From contig JAAWOU010000002.1 of the NCBI GenBank assembly GCA_022799755.1, positions 1 through 64,000 of the forward strand: a stretch of 64,000 nucleotides of DNA, read 5' to 3'. Position numbers and translations under genes: made by a program. Below, piece after piece: positions 17,742 through 27,296 of the stretch. The notes beneath the pieces are model-generated. The model made no database searches and had not been told where the DNA came from. It saw only the letters and a list, made by a program, of their open reading frames with translations. How positions within the stretch are numbered: the stretch's first letter is position 1; each line of letters starts with the position of its first letter. The DNA is from Lachnospiraceae bacterium (lineage in GTDB: Bacteria; Bacillota; Clostridia; Lachnospirales; Lachnospiraceae).

Positions 17742-19409
17742 ATGAGCGATACGGAATCCAGAAATTTTATTGAAATGATCATAGACAAGGATCTGGCGGA
17801 GGGCGTATGCGAAACCGTGCACACCCGCTTCCCGCCGGAGCCCAACGGCTATCTCCATATCGGCCATGCCAAGAGCATCCTGCTCAACTACGGCCTGGCC
17901 AGGCAGTACAATGGCAAGTTCAACATGCGCTTTGATGACACCAACCCCACCAAGGAGGACATTGAGTTCGTGGAGTCCATCAAGGAGGACATCCAGTGGC
18001 TGGGGGCCGACTGGGAGGACAGGCTGTTCTATGCCTCCGACTATTTCGGACAGATGTACGAGGCGGCGGTGAAGCTGATCAAAAAGGGAAAGGCCTATGT
18101 ATCCGATCTGACGGCGGAGCAGATCCGCGAGTATCGGGGGAGCCTGACCGAGTCCGGAAAGGACGACCCCTACAGCAAGCGCACCGCGGAGGAGAATCTG
18201 AAGCTGTTCCAGGAGATGAAAGACGGAAAATACGCAGACGGCGAAAAGGTGCTGCGGGCCCGCATTGACATGGCTTCTCCCAATATCAATATGCGAGATC
18301 CCGTCATTTACCGTGTGGCGCACATGACCCATCACAATACAGGAGATACATGGTGCATTTATCCCATGTACGACTTTGCGCACCCCATTGAGGATGCCAT
18401 AGAGGGAATCACCCATTCCATCTGCACCCTGGAGTTCGAGGATCACAGGCCCCTCTACGACTGGGTGGTGCGGGAACTGGAATACCCCCATCCTCCCAAG
18501 CAGATCGAGTTCGCAAAGCTGTATTTAAAGAATGTAGTCACCGGAAAGCGCTATATCAAAAAGCTGGTACAGGAAAATATCGTGGACGGCTGGGACGATC
18601 CCAGGCTGGTGTCCATTGCGGCTCTGCGGCGCAGAGGCTTTACCCCGGAATCCATTAAGCGGTTCGTGGAGCTGTGCGGCGTCTCCAAGGCCCAGTCCAT
18701 TGCGGATTACGCTTGTCTGGAGTACTGTATCCGGGAGGATTTAAAGACCAAAGCGCCCCGCATGATGGCAGTCCTGGATCCGGTGAAATTAATCATTGAC
18801 AATTACCCTGAGGGGCAGACCGAAATGCTGACCGTGGGGAACAATCCCGAGAACGAGGCTCTTGGCAGCAGGGAAGTGCCCTTTGGGAGAGAACTGTATA
18901 TCGAGCGCGAAGATTTCATGGAGGAGCCGCCGAAGAAGTATTTCCGCATGTTCCCCGGCAATGAAGTGCGCCTGATGAACGCTTACTTTGTGAAATGCAC
19001 CGGTTGCGTCAAGGATGAGGAGGGGAGAATCACGGAGGTGCACTGCACCTATGACCCGGCCTCCAGGGGCGGCAACAGCCCGGACGGACGAAAGGTAAAG
19101 GGCACCATCCACTGGGTGGCCGCCGCCACTGCCGTCCCCGCAAAGGTGCGGCTGTATGAGAATATCATCGATGAGGAAAAAGGCGTCTACAACGAGGACG
19201 GAAGCCTGAACCTGAATCCCGATTCCCTGACGGTCAGAGACAACTGCTATCTGGAGCCGGCTTTTGCAGGGGCGGACAAGTATGAGAGATTCCAGTTTGT
19301 GAGACAGGGCTTTTTCTGTGTGGACGCAAAAGACTCCCGGCCGGATGCCTTGGTGTTCAACCGTATCGTGTCGCTGAAGAGTTCCTATGTGCTGCCCAAG
19401 GAGTCGTAG
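17742..19409 (+). CDS. glnS: Glutaminyl-tRNA synthetase
   Basis: A 555-residue class I synthetase that charges tRNA-Gln with glutamine. [17 protein letters not shown] gives the HIGH motif at residues 39-42, and [11 protein letters not shown] follows. The C-terminal anticodon-binding beta-barrels are present through [11 protein letters not shown]. The KMSKS equivalent reads VTGKRYIKK (267-270 region) instead of the VMSKR of E. coli GlnRS; the basic residues are kept. GlnRS is patchily distributed in Firmicutes, many of which use GatCAB. AAGGA lies nine bases before ATG 17742. Confidence 0.96.
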   Translation: MSDTESRNFIEMIIDKDLAEGVCETVHTRFPPEPNGYLHIGHAKSILLNYGLARQYNGKFNMRFDDTNPTKEDIEFVESIKEDIQWLGADWEDRLFYASDYFGQMYEAAVKLIKKGKAYVSDLTAEQIREYRGSLTESGKDDPYSKRTAEENLKLFQEMKDGKYADGEKVLRARIDMASPNINMRDPVIYRVAHMTHHNTGDTWCIYPMYDFAHPIEDAIEGITHSICTLEFEDHRPLYDWVVRELEYPHPPKQIEFAKLYLKNVVTGKRYIKKLVQENIVDGWDDPRLVSIAALRRRGFTPESIKRFVELCGVSKAQSIADYACLEYCIREDLKTKAPRMMAVLDPVKLIIDNYPEGQTEMLTVGNNPENEALGSREVPFGRELYIEREDFMEEPPKKYFRMFPGNEVRLMNAYFVKCTGCVKDEEGRITEVHCTYDPASRGGNSPDGRKVKGTIHWVAAATAVPAKVRLYENIIDEEKGVYNEDGSLNLNPDSLTVRDNCYLEPAFAGADKYERFQFVRQGFFCVDAKDSRPDALVFNRIVSLKSSYVLPKES

Positions 19410-19530
19410 GATCGGGAAAGCCTGCGGCAGGGAAAGAGACAGGGCTGAGTGCGGCAGATTTCGCCGGACAGCGGGGACGGAAGCGAGGCGCGAGAACAGA
19501 AATCGCAGAGTTTGACGGAGGGAGGACAGT

Positions 19531-20382
19531 ATGGGAATCTTGTCGGGGTTAAAGAGTCTGGGACTGGGCAGCCTGGAGAATGTGAGCCTTTTTGAAGAGC
19601 CCAAGAAGAAAGAGACGGAAAAGTCGGAGCAGGCGGCCGCGCCGAAAGTGGAGGAAAAGGATCTGATCTACGACAGGTCTTTTGTCTGTCCGGTGTGTGA
19701 CTGTTCCTTTACCACCAAAATCATGAAATCCAATAAAGCGAAGCTCCTCGGTACGGACGCGGACCTGCGGGCCAGATATGAGGGAATCGATGCGGCAAAG
19801 TACGAGGTGGTGATGTGTCCTGTCTGCGGCTATGCCGCCCTGATGCGGTATTTTACGGGCATTACATCCAGCCAGGCAAAGCTTATCAAGGAAAAGATCA
19901 GCCAGAGCGTGCGCATCAAGCCCCATGAGGGAGAGATCTATTCTTATGAAGAGGCGATGCAGCGGTATAAGCTGGCGCTGGTAGGAGCTGTGGTAAAGCA
20001 TGCCAAGACCAGCGAGAGAGCGTATATCTGTCTCAAGTACGCCTGGCTTACAAGAGGGTACGCGGAGAGCCTGCAGGAGGAGGAACAGCCCGACGAGAAG
20101 CTGATCAGGGAGCTGCAGGGGCAGGAAAACGAGCTTTTGGAACATGCCTATAAAGGACTGACAGAGGCCAGACAGTCAGAGATGTTTCCCATGTGCGGGA
20201 TGAATGAAGTTACGGTGGACTATCTGCTGGCGGTTCTGGCTGCGCGGTTTCAGGATTTCGAGGTAGCCGTAAAGCTTCTGAGCAGCATCATAACTTCCCG
20301 AAGCGCCAATCCGCGTATCAAGGACAAGGCCAGGGACATGAAAGACCATGTGATGCAGGAGATGAAGAAGAAACAGGAATGA
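19531..20382 (+). CDS. DUF2225 family protein
   Basis: A 283-residue cytoplasmic protein with paired CxxC knuckles: CPVCDCSF near residue 53 and CPVCGYAALMRYF near 95, typical of DUF2225. The C-terminal part is helical and TPR-like. A lysine- and glutamate-rich N-terminus precedes the zinc site. Function is unknown in the family. GGAGGGAGG precedes ATG 19531. It faces the minus-strand gene at 20507-20896 with a hairpin between them. Confidence 0.8.
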   Translation: MGILSGLKSLGLGSLENVSLFEEPKKKETEKSEQAAAPKVEEKDLIYDRSFVCPVCDCSFTTKIMKSNKAKLLGTDADLRARYEGIDAAKYEVVMCPVCGYAALMRYFTGITSSQAKLIKEKISQSVRIKPHEGEIYSYEEAMQRYKLALVGAVVKHAKTSERAYICLKYAWLTRGYAESLQEEEQPDEKLIRELQGQENELLEHAYKGLTEARQSEMFPMCGMNEVTVDYLLAVLAARFQDFEVAVKLLSSIITSRSANPRIKDKARDMKDHVMQEMKKKQE

Positions 20383-20423
20383 CAGGCAATGGCTTGAGCG
20401 ATATCAACGAAGAGAGCAAGGGA

Positions 20424-20453
20424 GGGAAGCTTCTCTCAGAAGAGAGGCTTCCC
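20424..20453. terminator. Bidirectional hairpin between convergent genes
   Basis: GGGAAGC-TT-CTCTC and GAGAGGCTTCCC form a 12-bp stem with a two-base bulge, placed between two convergent genes. The T-run is weak, so function is inferred from position. Confidence 0.45.
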
Positions 20454-20506
20454 TCTGTGTGTTTCGGGGTACAGGATATCTTCAGACGGGCGGGAGAGCC
20501 GGTCTG

Positions 20507-20896
20507 TCAGTTGCTGCTGATAGGAGGCTCTTCTGTGGTGCTGTCCTCGTCAAAGAATTCCTCAACGGTTTCTTCGGCGTTCTGGAGGGTCTCTCCTGCC
20601 TGCTCTGCCTTGGACGTGAAATCCGCCAGGTGCGTGAAGCCGTCCTCACCGGCCGGCGCTTCCGCTGCGGGGGCGTTCTCTTTGGCGGGGGCCTCCTCCT
20701 TAGCGTTCTCATCGGGACTTAAGGGGACATAGCTGCGGCAATCGCAGGGTTTGCTCTCCTCCTCGTCGAAATCATCGTAATCCTCTTCGGCGCTGTCAGC
20801 CTCGGCATTTTTTTTGCGGGCAAAATAATAAGCGGCGCCGATTGCGGAACCGATTGCAGCGCTGAACAACAAAAGCTTTGCGAATTTTTTTGACAT
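20507..20896 (-). CDS. Small acidic membrane-anchored protein of unknown function
   Basis: A 129-residue protein. Residues 7-26 form a small-residue-rich transmembrane helix (LLLFSAAIGSAIGAAYYFA), and the rest is strongly acidic and Ala/Glu/Pro-rich, probably disordered. AAAGGAG stands at good spacing before the ATG at 20896. This resembles the YtxH-like class of single-pass proteins in layout but not in recognisable sequence. It is divergent from the TetR gene. Confidence 0.65.
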   Translation of the reverse strand: MSKKFAKLLLFSAAIGSAIGAAYYFARKKNAEADSAEEDYDDFDEEESKPCDCRSYVPLSPDENAKEEAPAKENAPAAEAPAGEDGFTHLADFTSKAEQAGETLQNAEETVEEFFDEDSTTEEPPISSN

Positions 20897-21115
20897 AGGT
20901 GACTCCTTTCAAAAACAGGTTCATTTTTTCTGATAATATGATATTAATACTATTTTGCAGAATTGAAAAGAGAATATGCATAATTTTACTAAAAATTTAT
21001 GATTTACTTTCCGCCTGAGGGGAAGCGTGATATAATAACCTTATGATATGACACCTTATTCCGGGCAGAAGACGGTTCCAGGGCCGGACGCCCCTGCAAT
21101 AGGAGCAGCTTGCGT

Positions 21116-21718
21116 ATGAACAGTAAATTTTTTGACATAAAAAAAGAAAAGCAGGACAGGATCATAAATGCTGCCCTGAAGATATTTGCCATGCAGGGCT
21201 ACCGCCACGGCAGTACCGATGATATCGTAAAGGAAGCGGCCATCAGCAAGGGGCTGCTCTTCCATTATTTCGGCAGCAAGGTAGGGCTCTACGGTTTCGT
21301 GTACGACTACAGTGTCAGATTCATGAACCTGGAGCTGCGCTCCAACGTGGACCCCAAGGAGACGGATCTGTTCAGGCTCATGAAGCAGATGGAGTGCGCC
21401 AAGATGCATGCCATGAAAGGCTACTCATATATGCAGCAGTTCCTGAACCGCTCCATGGCGGAGGACTCCTATGAGGCGCTCCTTTCCACAGAGGAGAAGC
21501 GGGACGCCCTGCTGGAGACCTATGCCGCCATTGAAAGTCAGATAGACTATACAGCTCTGCCCCAGGGGGTGGACGGAGAAAAGCTGCGGAAGATGCTGGA
21601 CTTTACCATCAAGGGGCTCATGACAGAGCGGTTTCAGGACGCATCCTTTCAGCCGGAGATGCTCTACGAGGAGATCTGCGGCTATCTGGATATGGTCAGA
21701 GGGATTGTATACAGGTAA
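21116..21718 (+). CDS. TetR/AcrR family transcriptional regulator
   Basis: About 200 residues. An N-terminal TetR helix-turn-helix reads RIINAALKIFAMQGYRHGSTDDIVKEAAISKGLLFHYF in overlapping short motifs (AAISKGLLFHYFGSK being the recognition helix). The ligand-binding C-terminal domain is not assignable. ATG 21116 has AGGAG about ten bases upstream. A TATAAT at 21031-21036 is a candidate -10. No adjacent pump gene indicates its target; the flanking genes are the acidic membrane protein and the convergent DUF6062 gene. Confidence 0.88.
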   Translation: MNSKFFDIKKEKQDRIINAALKIFAMQGYRHGSTDDIVKEAAISKGLLFHYFGSKVGLYGFVYDYSVRFMNLELRSNVDPKETDLFRLMKQMECAKMHAMKGYSYMQQFLNRSMAEDSYEALLSTEEKRDALLETYAAIESQIDYTALPQGVDGEKLRKMLDFTIKGLMTERFQDASFQPEMLYEEICGYLDMVRGIVYR

Positions 21719-21722
21719 CCTC

Positions 21723-22481
21723 TTACTTGCTCATGGTGTAGGGACCGTCTGCAGGATACCCGCCTTTGAGCTTCTGCATGCCGCGCTGGATCGCGTCCTT
21801 GGAGTTCTTCCAGTCCGCATCCTTGTTGCGGTAGTCGAATTTCTCCACCATCCATGCCACATCCTCTGACAGTCGGCTCATGTTGTTTTCCATGAGAGGG
21901 AAAACGGTGCCGTAAAATTCTTCCTTTGCCTTGTTGGAGAGCTTGGAGTCCGCCGCTTCGCAGAGATCTCCGAAATGATGCAGACAGAAGCCCTTTCCGT
22001 CCTTTATCTTTTGGCGAAAAGCTTCGTCCTGATTCCAGAGATAGAAGAAAGTGTCCATATATCGGGCATAGGTGTCGGCGAAGTGCTGGCAGATGTAACA
22101 GGAGGCCTCTTTTTCCCGGACCCATGCGGCGATGGGGTTGGACTCGGCGGACTTTCTGAGCTTGTCCTTGATAGAAGTCTTCGCGGGCTTGAAACGGGCG
22201 AATTCCTTTTTCATTTCGCCTGTGACTTTCTGATAGTGGGTCTTTAGAATCCAGGCATTGCCCAGGGTATTGCCGTAGTCGAACATCTTCTGGAAATGCT
22301 GCCTGCAGAAGCCGGCTTTGTCGGTCATTTCGCGGATATCCGCCTCCATATAGGAGGAACCGCTGCCCAGCACGAAGTCCAGGAGATCCTGTTCCACGCT
22401 TCTTTCGATAAAGCAAAAGGGGCACTCGTCGTTTGCGTTTACGGCATCGTTCAAAGGGATGGTGTATAATTGTTCTTTCAT
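21723..22481 (-). CDS. DUF6062 family protein
   Basis: A 252-residue soluble protein with repeated Cys/His clusters: ECPFCFIER near residue 17, GFCRQHF, SCYICQHF and GFCLHHFGDL. The spacing suggests two metal-binding or redox half-domains, as in the DUF6062 family of Lachnospiraceae. Function unknown. GAAAGGA precedes the chosen ATG at 22481; the frame extends to 22520. Its stop lies five bases from the convergent TetR gene, so the transcripts probably overlap. Confidence 0.72.
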   Translation of the reverse strand: MKEQLYTIPLNDAVNANDECPFCFIERSVEQDLLDFVLGSGSSYMEADIREMTDKAGFCRQHFQKMFDYGNTLGNAWILKTHYQKVTGEMKKEFARFKPAKTSIKDKLRKSAESNPIAAWVREKEASCYICQHFADTYARYMDTFFYLWNQDEAFRQKIKDGKGFCLHHFGDLCEAADSKLSNKAKEEFYGTVFPLMENNMSRLSEDVAWMVEKFDYRNKDADWKNSKDAIQRGMQKLKGGYPADGPYTMSK

Positions 22482-22676
22482 GCTTTCGTCCTTTCTTTGT
22501 GTGCTTCTATCAGTGTACAATAGTTTTTAGATAATTGCCACACTTTTTGCGAGAATGCGAAAAAGCTCGTGCGAAATGCCAGATTATGGTTAATGAAAAC
22601 CGCAGGCCGGACGATATATAACATGGATAGTATCCCTAAAACAGGAAGTTTCATTAGTGATCAAAGGAGTGATTAT

Positions 22677-23891
22677 ATGGGTATCAGTATCGATGTGGGA
22701 AATACGGGTTCGGACTATTCGTATCTGTTCCAGGGTCTTTCGTCTTCGGGCGGCGGTCTTGGCAATCTGAATTTCTTGTCGGAGTATGCCAGCATGAAGA
22801 ACGGCAGTTATTCCAAGCTGCTGAAAGCTTACTACGGAGCGGGCCAGAATATAAGCACAGGCGCGGCGCCGTACGGCACGAAGAGCAGCTCAAGCAACAT
22901 ACTTGACAAAATTCTGGAAGAGAAGATGCATCCGAAGGTTTCCAAAGAGGTACAGAAAGCCAACGCGAATCTGACGGCAGGGCTTTCCACACTGAATGCC
23001 TCTGTTGCAACGCTGCAGAACGACAGCACTTATACGGATTCCGACCGGAGCGCGGAGGATAAGGTTGCCTCTGCGATGAAAGCTTTTGTGACCAATTACA
23101 ACAATGTGGTGAGCACGGCAAAAGACTCCACGCTGTCGAACAAGACGGCCTATGTGGCGAATATGATGAGCAGTACGGCGGCGAATGCCGATAAGCTTTC
23201 GGAGATCGGCGTCACGGTCAAGGCCGACGGCACGCTTATGCTCAATGAGGGCAAGCTGAAAGAGACGGACATCTCCAAGGTACAGGAGTTGTTCTCAAGC
23301 GATAACATTTTGAGCTATGGCTCCATGATATCGTCCCGTCTTCAGTTCGCGGGTTCCGCGTCCGGCACCACCGGCACGGACAATGCAGGGACGGACAACA
23401 AGCCCGCTTCCGGCGCGTCCTCCCTCAAGGCAGACGGCCAGGCGCTTGCGTCCGACGAATTATACCAGAGGGTAAAAGACAAGGACGGCAATGAGACGGA
23501 CGAGTACGATATCAAGAAGATTTTTGCCACGGCAAAGAGCTTTGTGAGCAATTACAACAAGATGTTCGATACGGCGGAATCCAGTGCAAACTCCGGCGTA
23601 GTGGCGAATCTGTCCTATATCAGGGAGAAGACGGCGCGCAGCGAGGATGCGCTGAAAGCGTTCGGGATCACTGTGGACGCGAAAGGCAGATTGAAGATTG
23701 ACGAGGACACATTTAAGAAAGCGGATATGTCCGAGGTACAGAAATTCTTCAAGGACTATGGCTCTTCCATTGCCACGAACGCGTCGCTGGTAGATTATTA
23801 TATGACCACCCAGGCAAATGCCGCCAACAGCTACACGGCCGGCGGGACCTATCATGTACAGGGGAGCTCCCGCTATACCGGCACCGTATAA
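22677..23891 (+). CDS. FliD-like repeat protein of unknown function
   Basis: A 404-residue protein without signal peptide or membrane segment. Two repeats look like the FliD/HAP2 C-terminal domain. The first runs from FVTNYNNVVSTA to GITVKADGTLMLNEGKL; the second from FVSNYNKMFDTA to GITVDAKGRLKIDEDTF, each ending in an (I/M)S(K/E)VQ(E/K)(L/F)F helix. A Gly/Ser/Thr/Asp-rich linker lies between. No flagellar gene is near. AAAGGAG precedes ATG 22677; the longer frame upstream has no better site. Could be an adhesive or cap-like surface protein; function unknown. Confidence 0.6.
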   Translation: MGISIDVGNTGSDYSYLFQGLSSSGGGLGNLNFLSEYASMKNGSYSKLLKAYYGAGQNISTGAAPYGTKSSSSNILDKILEEKMHPKVSKEVQKANANLTAGLSTLNASVATLQNDSTYTDSDRSAEDKVASAMKAFVTNYNNVVSTAKDSTLSNKTAYVANMMSSTAANADKLSEIGVTVKADGTLMLNEGKLKETDISKVQELFSSDNILSYGSMISSRLQFAGSASGTTGTDNAGTDNKPASGASSLKADGQALASDELYQRVKDKDGNETDEYDIKKIFATAKSFVSNYNKMFDTAESSANSGVVANLSYIREKTARSEDALKAFGITVDAKGRLKIDEDTFKKADMSEVQKFFKDYGSSIATNASLVDYYMTTQANAANSYTAGGTYHVQGSSRYTGTV

Positions 23892-23919
23892 GCCCTCTGT
23901 AAAAAGACGGAAACATAAT

Positions 23920-23969
23920 ATAAGGATGCAGATCAATCGGCGTATTATCTGAGAGATCGGCATCCTTAT
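23920..23969 (+). terminator. Terminator-like hairpin after the FliD-like gene
   Basis: ATAAGGATGC (23920-23929) pairs with GCATCCTTAT (23960-23969), and GATC pairs with GATC inside it. Position just after the stop at 23891 fits termination, though only two Ts follow. Confidence 0.5.
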
Positions 23970-24517
23970 TTGCGTGACGTATCCCTGCTGAATCAGACCT
24001 TGAACCAAAGTGCTGCAGTACATTTTGGGATATTCGAATTGTTCTGCCGCATGCGTTTTAGGGCATCTGGGCAGAAGCTCTCCGGCCTGCCGGGTGCTCT
24101 TTAACCCGGTTTCGGGTTCACGGGCAGTTTTACAAATTACTTGATAAAATAGGAAACTTCATATAAAATCATGAGTAGAGGAGCAGACAAATCAAGAACG
24201 GAATAAGAATAGGAAAGGGGCCGGTATGGACAACAGCTCTTCGCGTTATCAGGAATACTGGCGGATAAAGTGATTGACATGGAGACGGCGAATAAAATAA
24301 GGAGGGCGATTGAGCTGACGCAGGTAGCAAGGATATCCCTGTGATGAGAGATTCTACTTTCGTGGAGCGAAATGCGGACGAGCCGGCAATTTTTACATAA
24401 ATGCTACATTTTTGTAACGATTTGGAAAGAGAAATTAATTATTTTTAAGTTGAAAATTAGACTGAGGCAAGTTAGTATTATATACATGAGAAGAACTGAT
24501 GAAAGATGTGATGATTC
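23970..24517 (+). other. Gene-poor gap before the MBOAT gene
   Basis: No intact gene is seen in about 550 bases. A short open stretch around 24235-24345 (ending with a TGA) could be a decayed gene tail containing ANKIRRAIELTQVARISL. The last 100 bases are AT-rich, with a possible TTAGAC/TATATA promoter near 24457-24484. Confidence 0.35.
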
Positions 24518-25948
24518 TTGGTATTTAGCAGCATAGAATTCTTGCTCTTCTTTCTTCCGTTATTTTTGATAATTTACAGCATAACTCCCAAACGAATAAA
24601 AAATATGACACTTCTGTCGGGAAGTCTTATTTTTTATGCCTATGGGGAGCTGAGGTATCTGCCGCTTCTCCTGCTGTCCATTGCGGTGAACTATTTTTTT
24701 GGCCTGCATGTGGGGCGCAGAGAGCAGTACAGGACAGAGGCGGCGGAAGCGGAGACGGGATTAGAGGGCAGGATTAGAACAAATAGAGTAAAAACAAAAC
24801 TGAATAAAAGGCGCAGGAATGTGTTTATCGTGGCCATCCTGTACAATGTGGGGATGCTGGCGGCATTCAAATACGGAAAGGGAGGCGCGTATCTGCCTCT
24901 GGGCATCAGCTTTTATACATTCCAGATTCTCTCCTATCTGATTGACGTGTATCGGGGGGAGCAGCGAAAGGAGCTTTCTTTCCTGCGGTTTGCCACCTAT
25001 ATCAGCATGTTTCCACAGCTGTTGTCGGGACCTATCGTACATTACGGAGAGGTGCGCAAGGAAATCATATCCAGAGAATTTACGGCAAAGGGCCTGCAGG
25101 AAGGGCTTAAGGTGTTCACGCTGGGGCTGGCGGCGAAAGTGCTGCTGGCGGACCGGGTGGGGCTGCTGTGGCAGGAGGTGCAGGTCACGGGCTTTGAGAG
25201 CATATCCACACCTTTGGCGTGGCTGGCGGCAGCGGCCTATTCCCTGAAGATTTATTTTGACTTTTACGGGTACTCCCTGATGGCCATGGGGCTGGGCAGG
25301 ATGCTGGGCTTTACGCTGCCTGAGAACTTCCGGAATCCCTATATGGCCACCTCGGTCCGGGATTTCTACCGCAGATGGCATATGACGCTGGGACGCTGGT
25401 TTCGAGAGAATGTGTACATCCCCCTGGGCGGGAACAGAAAGGGAGAATACCGGACAGTCTGCCATTTGCTGGCGGTGTGGTTTCTGACTTCTGTCTGGCA
25501 CGGAAGCACGGTGAACTTCCTGGTCTGGGGGATGCTTCTGTGGCTGGCCATCGTGACGGAAAGGCAGCTGGAGGCGCTGGGTGTGACAAGGGTACTCGAC
25601 AGGGGGCCCGGGAAGTTATTGTCCCGCCTCTATGTGTGGGCGTACATTCCGATTACATGGGTGTGCTTTGCCGTCACGGACATCGGGCAGCTGCAGGTCT
25701 TCCTGGGGAGGATGTTCCATTTGATACCGGGAATCCGGGTGAGCCCGGGGGACTGGCACAAGGCCCTGACGAATTACGGTATGCTGTTTCTTGCGGGGGC
25801 GATTGCCTCTACGCCGTTTTTGCAGAAATTGTTCAGACGGTTTAAGGACAGCTGGATTCTGATGATACTTCTGGCAGTGCTGTTCTGGGTATGCGTCTGG
25901 AGACTGCAGAGGGAGGGACAGAATCCTTTCATGTATCTGGGCTTCTGA
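24518..25948 (+). CDS. MBOAT family O-acyltransferase (AlgI/DltB-like)
   Basis: A 476-residue polytopic membrane protein. It starts with VFSSIEFLLFFLPLFLIIYS as AlgI-type proteins do, contains GPIVHYGEV and FYRRWHMTLGRWFRENVY, and has the catalytic histidine in SVWHG (His328). MBOAT enzymes pass acyl groups across the membrane to glycans or teichoic acids. The start is TTG 24518, which fits the usual N-terminus, but the ribosome site is weak. The SGNH-domain protein encoded 27 bases downstream is the expected extracytoplasmic partner, as in AlgI/AlgJ or DltB/DltD pairs. Confidence 0.92.
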   Translation: MVFSSIEFLLFFLPLFLIIYSITPKRIKNMTLLSGSLIFYAYGELRYLPLLLLSIAVNYFFGLHVGRREQYRTEAAEAETGLEGRIRTNRVKTKLNKRRRNVFIVAILYNVGMLAAFKYGKGGAYLPLGISFYTFQILSYLIDVYRGEQRKELSFLRFATYISMFPQLLSGPIVHYGEVRKEIISREFTAKGLQEGLKVFTLGLAAKVLLADRVGLLWQEVQVTGFESISTPLAWLAAAAYSLKIYFDFYGYSLMAMGLGRMLGFTLPENFRNPYMATSVRDFYRRWHMTLGRWFRENVYIPLGGNRKGEYRTVCHLLAVWFLTSVWHGSTVNFLVWGMLLWLAIVTERQLEALGVTRVLDRGPGKLLSRLYVWAYIPITWVCFAVTDIGQLQVFLGRMFHLIPGIRVSPGDWHKALTNYGMLFLAGAIASTPFLQKLFRRFKDSWILMILLAVLFWVCVWRLQREGQNPFMYLGF

Positions 25949-25975
25949 TCCCGGAGAATTCCGGACAGAGGCGAT

Positions 25976-27097
25976 TTGCGGAAAGTGGGAATGACAGTGA
26001 AATGGGTAAAAAAATGGTTCTTTCTGGCACTTGTCCTGGGAATGGGCCTGGTATATCTGAACTATGTGGACAAATGGCAGGTCTATGCGGAGTCTCTCAC
26101 GGAGGCAAAGACCTGGCTGGATCATTGGAGGCAGCCGGATGCGATTCCGGCTGACGGCATCGCTACGGAGGGAAACGATGAGAGCGGTGCCCCGGAGGCT
26201 TCCGGGGAGCAGACCCCCGGGGCGGAGGAAATCCCGGGCGGCGCTGCGGAAGACACGGACGAAGATCCTGGGATCCCGGCGCCCGGGGAGGAGGGAGAAC
26301 CCGGGATGACAGGAGCGGTTTCCGGCAGCGGAAATGAGGCCCTGCCTCCTGCGGACAGCCGGCCGGGAGACACCGGCAGCGGGCAGCCGGGAATGCCGCA
26401 GGGAGAGGAGGGCACGGACGGGGAGCCGACGGGAGACGGGACGCAGGGTCCGGCCCACAGCGGATCGGGAAACAATGTCCCGCCGGAGTCAAGAGAAGTG
26501 ACTTACATGACCGTGGAGGACGATTATTTCGCGGATGCGGTGTTTATCGGGGATTCCAGAACCATGGGGCTGTTCGAGTACGGCGGGCTTGAGGAGACAT
26601 CCACTTTCTACGCCTCTACCGGGCTGACGGTGTACAAGATGTTCGAGGCAGCCATCGTGCCCGGCGAACAGGGAAAGATAAGCGTGGAGGAGGCCCTGCA
26701 GCAGAATACTTTTGCCAAGATTTATTTCATGATAGGCATTAACGAGATGGGAACGGGCACGGTGGAATCGTTTCTGGAGGCTTATCAGGAAGCCGTGGAT
26801 CATCTGCGGGAGCTGCAGCCCGATGCCGTCATTTATCTGCAGGCTATCATCAAGGTGACTGCGGAGCGCTCCGGACAGGGCGATTACATCAACAATGAGG
26901 GCATCATCGCCCGAAACGAGGGCATCGCCCAAATGGCGGACAATGAGCATGTGTTCTATCTGGATGTGAATCCTCTGATCTGCGACGAGAGCGGAGGCAT
27001 GATTCCGGAGTACACCTTTGACGGGGTGCACCTGAAAGCACTGTACATCGATATCTGGAAAGAGTTTCTGAAGAGCCATGCCATCGATTTTTCCTGA
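25976..27097 (+). CDS. Membrane-anchored SGNH/GDSL hydrolase-like protein
   Basis: An N-terminal transmembrane helix (WFFLALVLGMGLVYLNYV) is followed by about 100 residues of Gly/Pro/Glu-rich linker. An extracellular SGNH domain then carries the block I serine in VFIGDSRTMGL, a GINEMG block III and the C-terminal DGVHL Asp-His pair. It follows the MBOAT gene and should finish O-acyl transfer to a surface polymer. TTG 25976 has AGAGG upstream; ATG 25991 is an equally possible start. The linker has highly repetitive GC-rich coding and may vary in length between strains. Confidence 0.83.
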   Translation: MRKVGMTVKWVKKWFFLALVLGMGLVYLNYVDKWQVYAESLTEAKTWLDHWRQPDAIPADGIATEGNDESGAPEASGEQTPGAEEIPGGAAEDTDEDPGIPAPGEEGEPGMTGAVSGSGNEALPPADSRPGDTGSGQPGMPQGEEGTDGEPTGDGTQGPAHSGSGNNVPPESREVTYMTVEDDYFADAVFIGDSRTMGLFEYGGLEETSTFYASTGLTVYKMFEAAIVPGEQGKISVEEALQQNTFAKIYFMIGINEMGTGTVESFLEAYQEAVDHLRELQPDAVIYLQAIIKVTAERSGQGDYINNEGIIARNEGIAQMADNEHVFYLDVNPLICDESGGMIPEYTFDGVHLKALYIDIWKEFLKSHAIDFS

Positions 27098-27140
27098 AAA
27101 ACAATGTGTCGAATTCGTTCAGAGATTTTATGAATTCTGC

Positions 27141-27169
27141 TTGACGGATTGAGGGCGAAAGATTATTAT
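27141..27169 (+). promoter_or_regulatory. Uracil permease promoter
   Basis: TTGACG and TATTAT spaced 17, about 125 bases before the permease start codon. Confidence 0.6.
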
Positions 27170-27177
27170 ATTTGTCA

Positions 27178-27205
27178 GAGGTTGTAGTGGAACGACTGCA
27201 GCCTC
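27178..27205 (+). promoter_or_regulatory. 5'-leader hairpin of the uracil permease mRNA
   Basis: GAGGTTGTAGT pairs with ACTGCAGCCTC as an 11-bp stem with two G-U pairs, followed by TTT, at the predicted start of the transcript. It could be an attenuator of the pyrimidine type, but the PyrR consensus is not evident. Confidence 0.35.
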
Positions 27206-27296
27206 TTTCCATGAGGAGGGAAAGCACCTTTCATGGCAGAAAAATATAAGGTCAGGTGGGGGAGAGCTGTCTGACAGATACAGGAGGAATGAGTTC

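Noticed and set aside
27178..27205. PyrR-binding attenuator upstream of the uracil permease
   Set aside because: A hairpin is present, but the PyrR anti-antiterminator consensus is not recognisable, so only a generic leader hairpin is reported.
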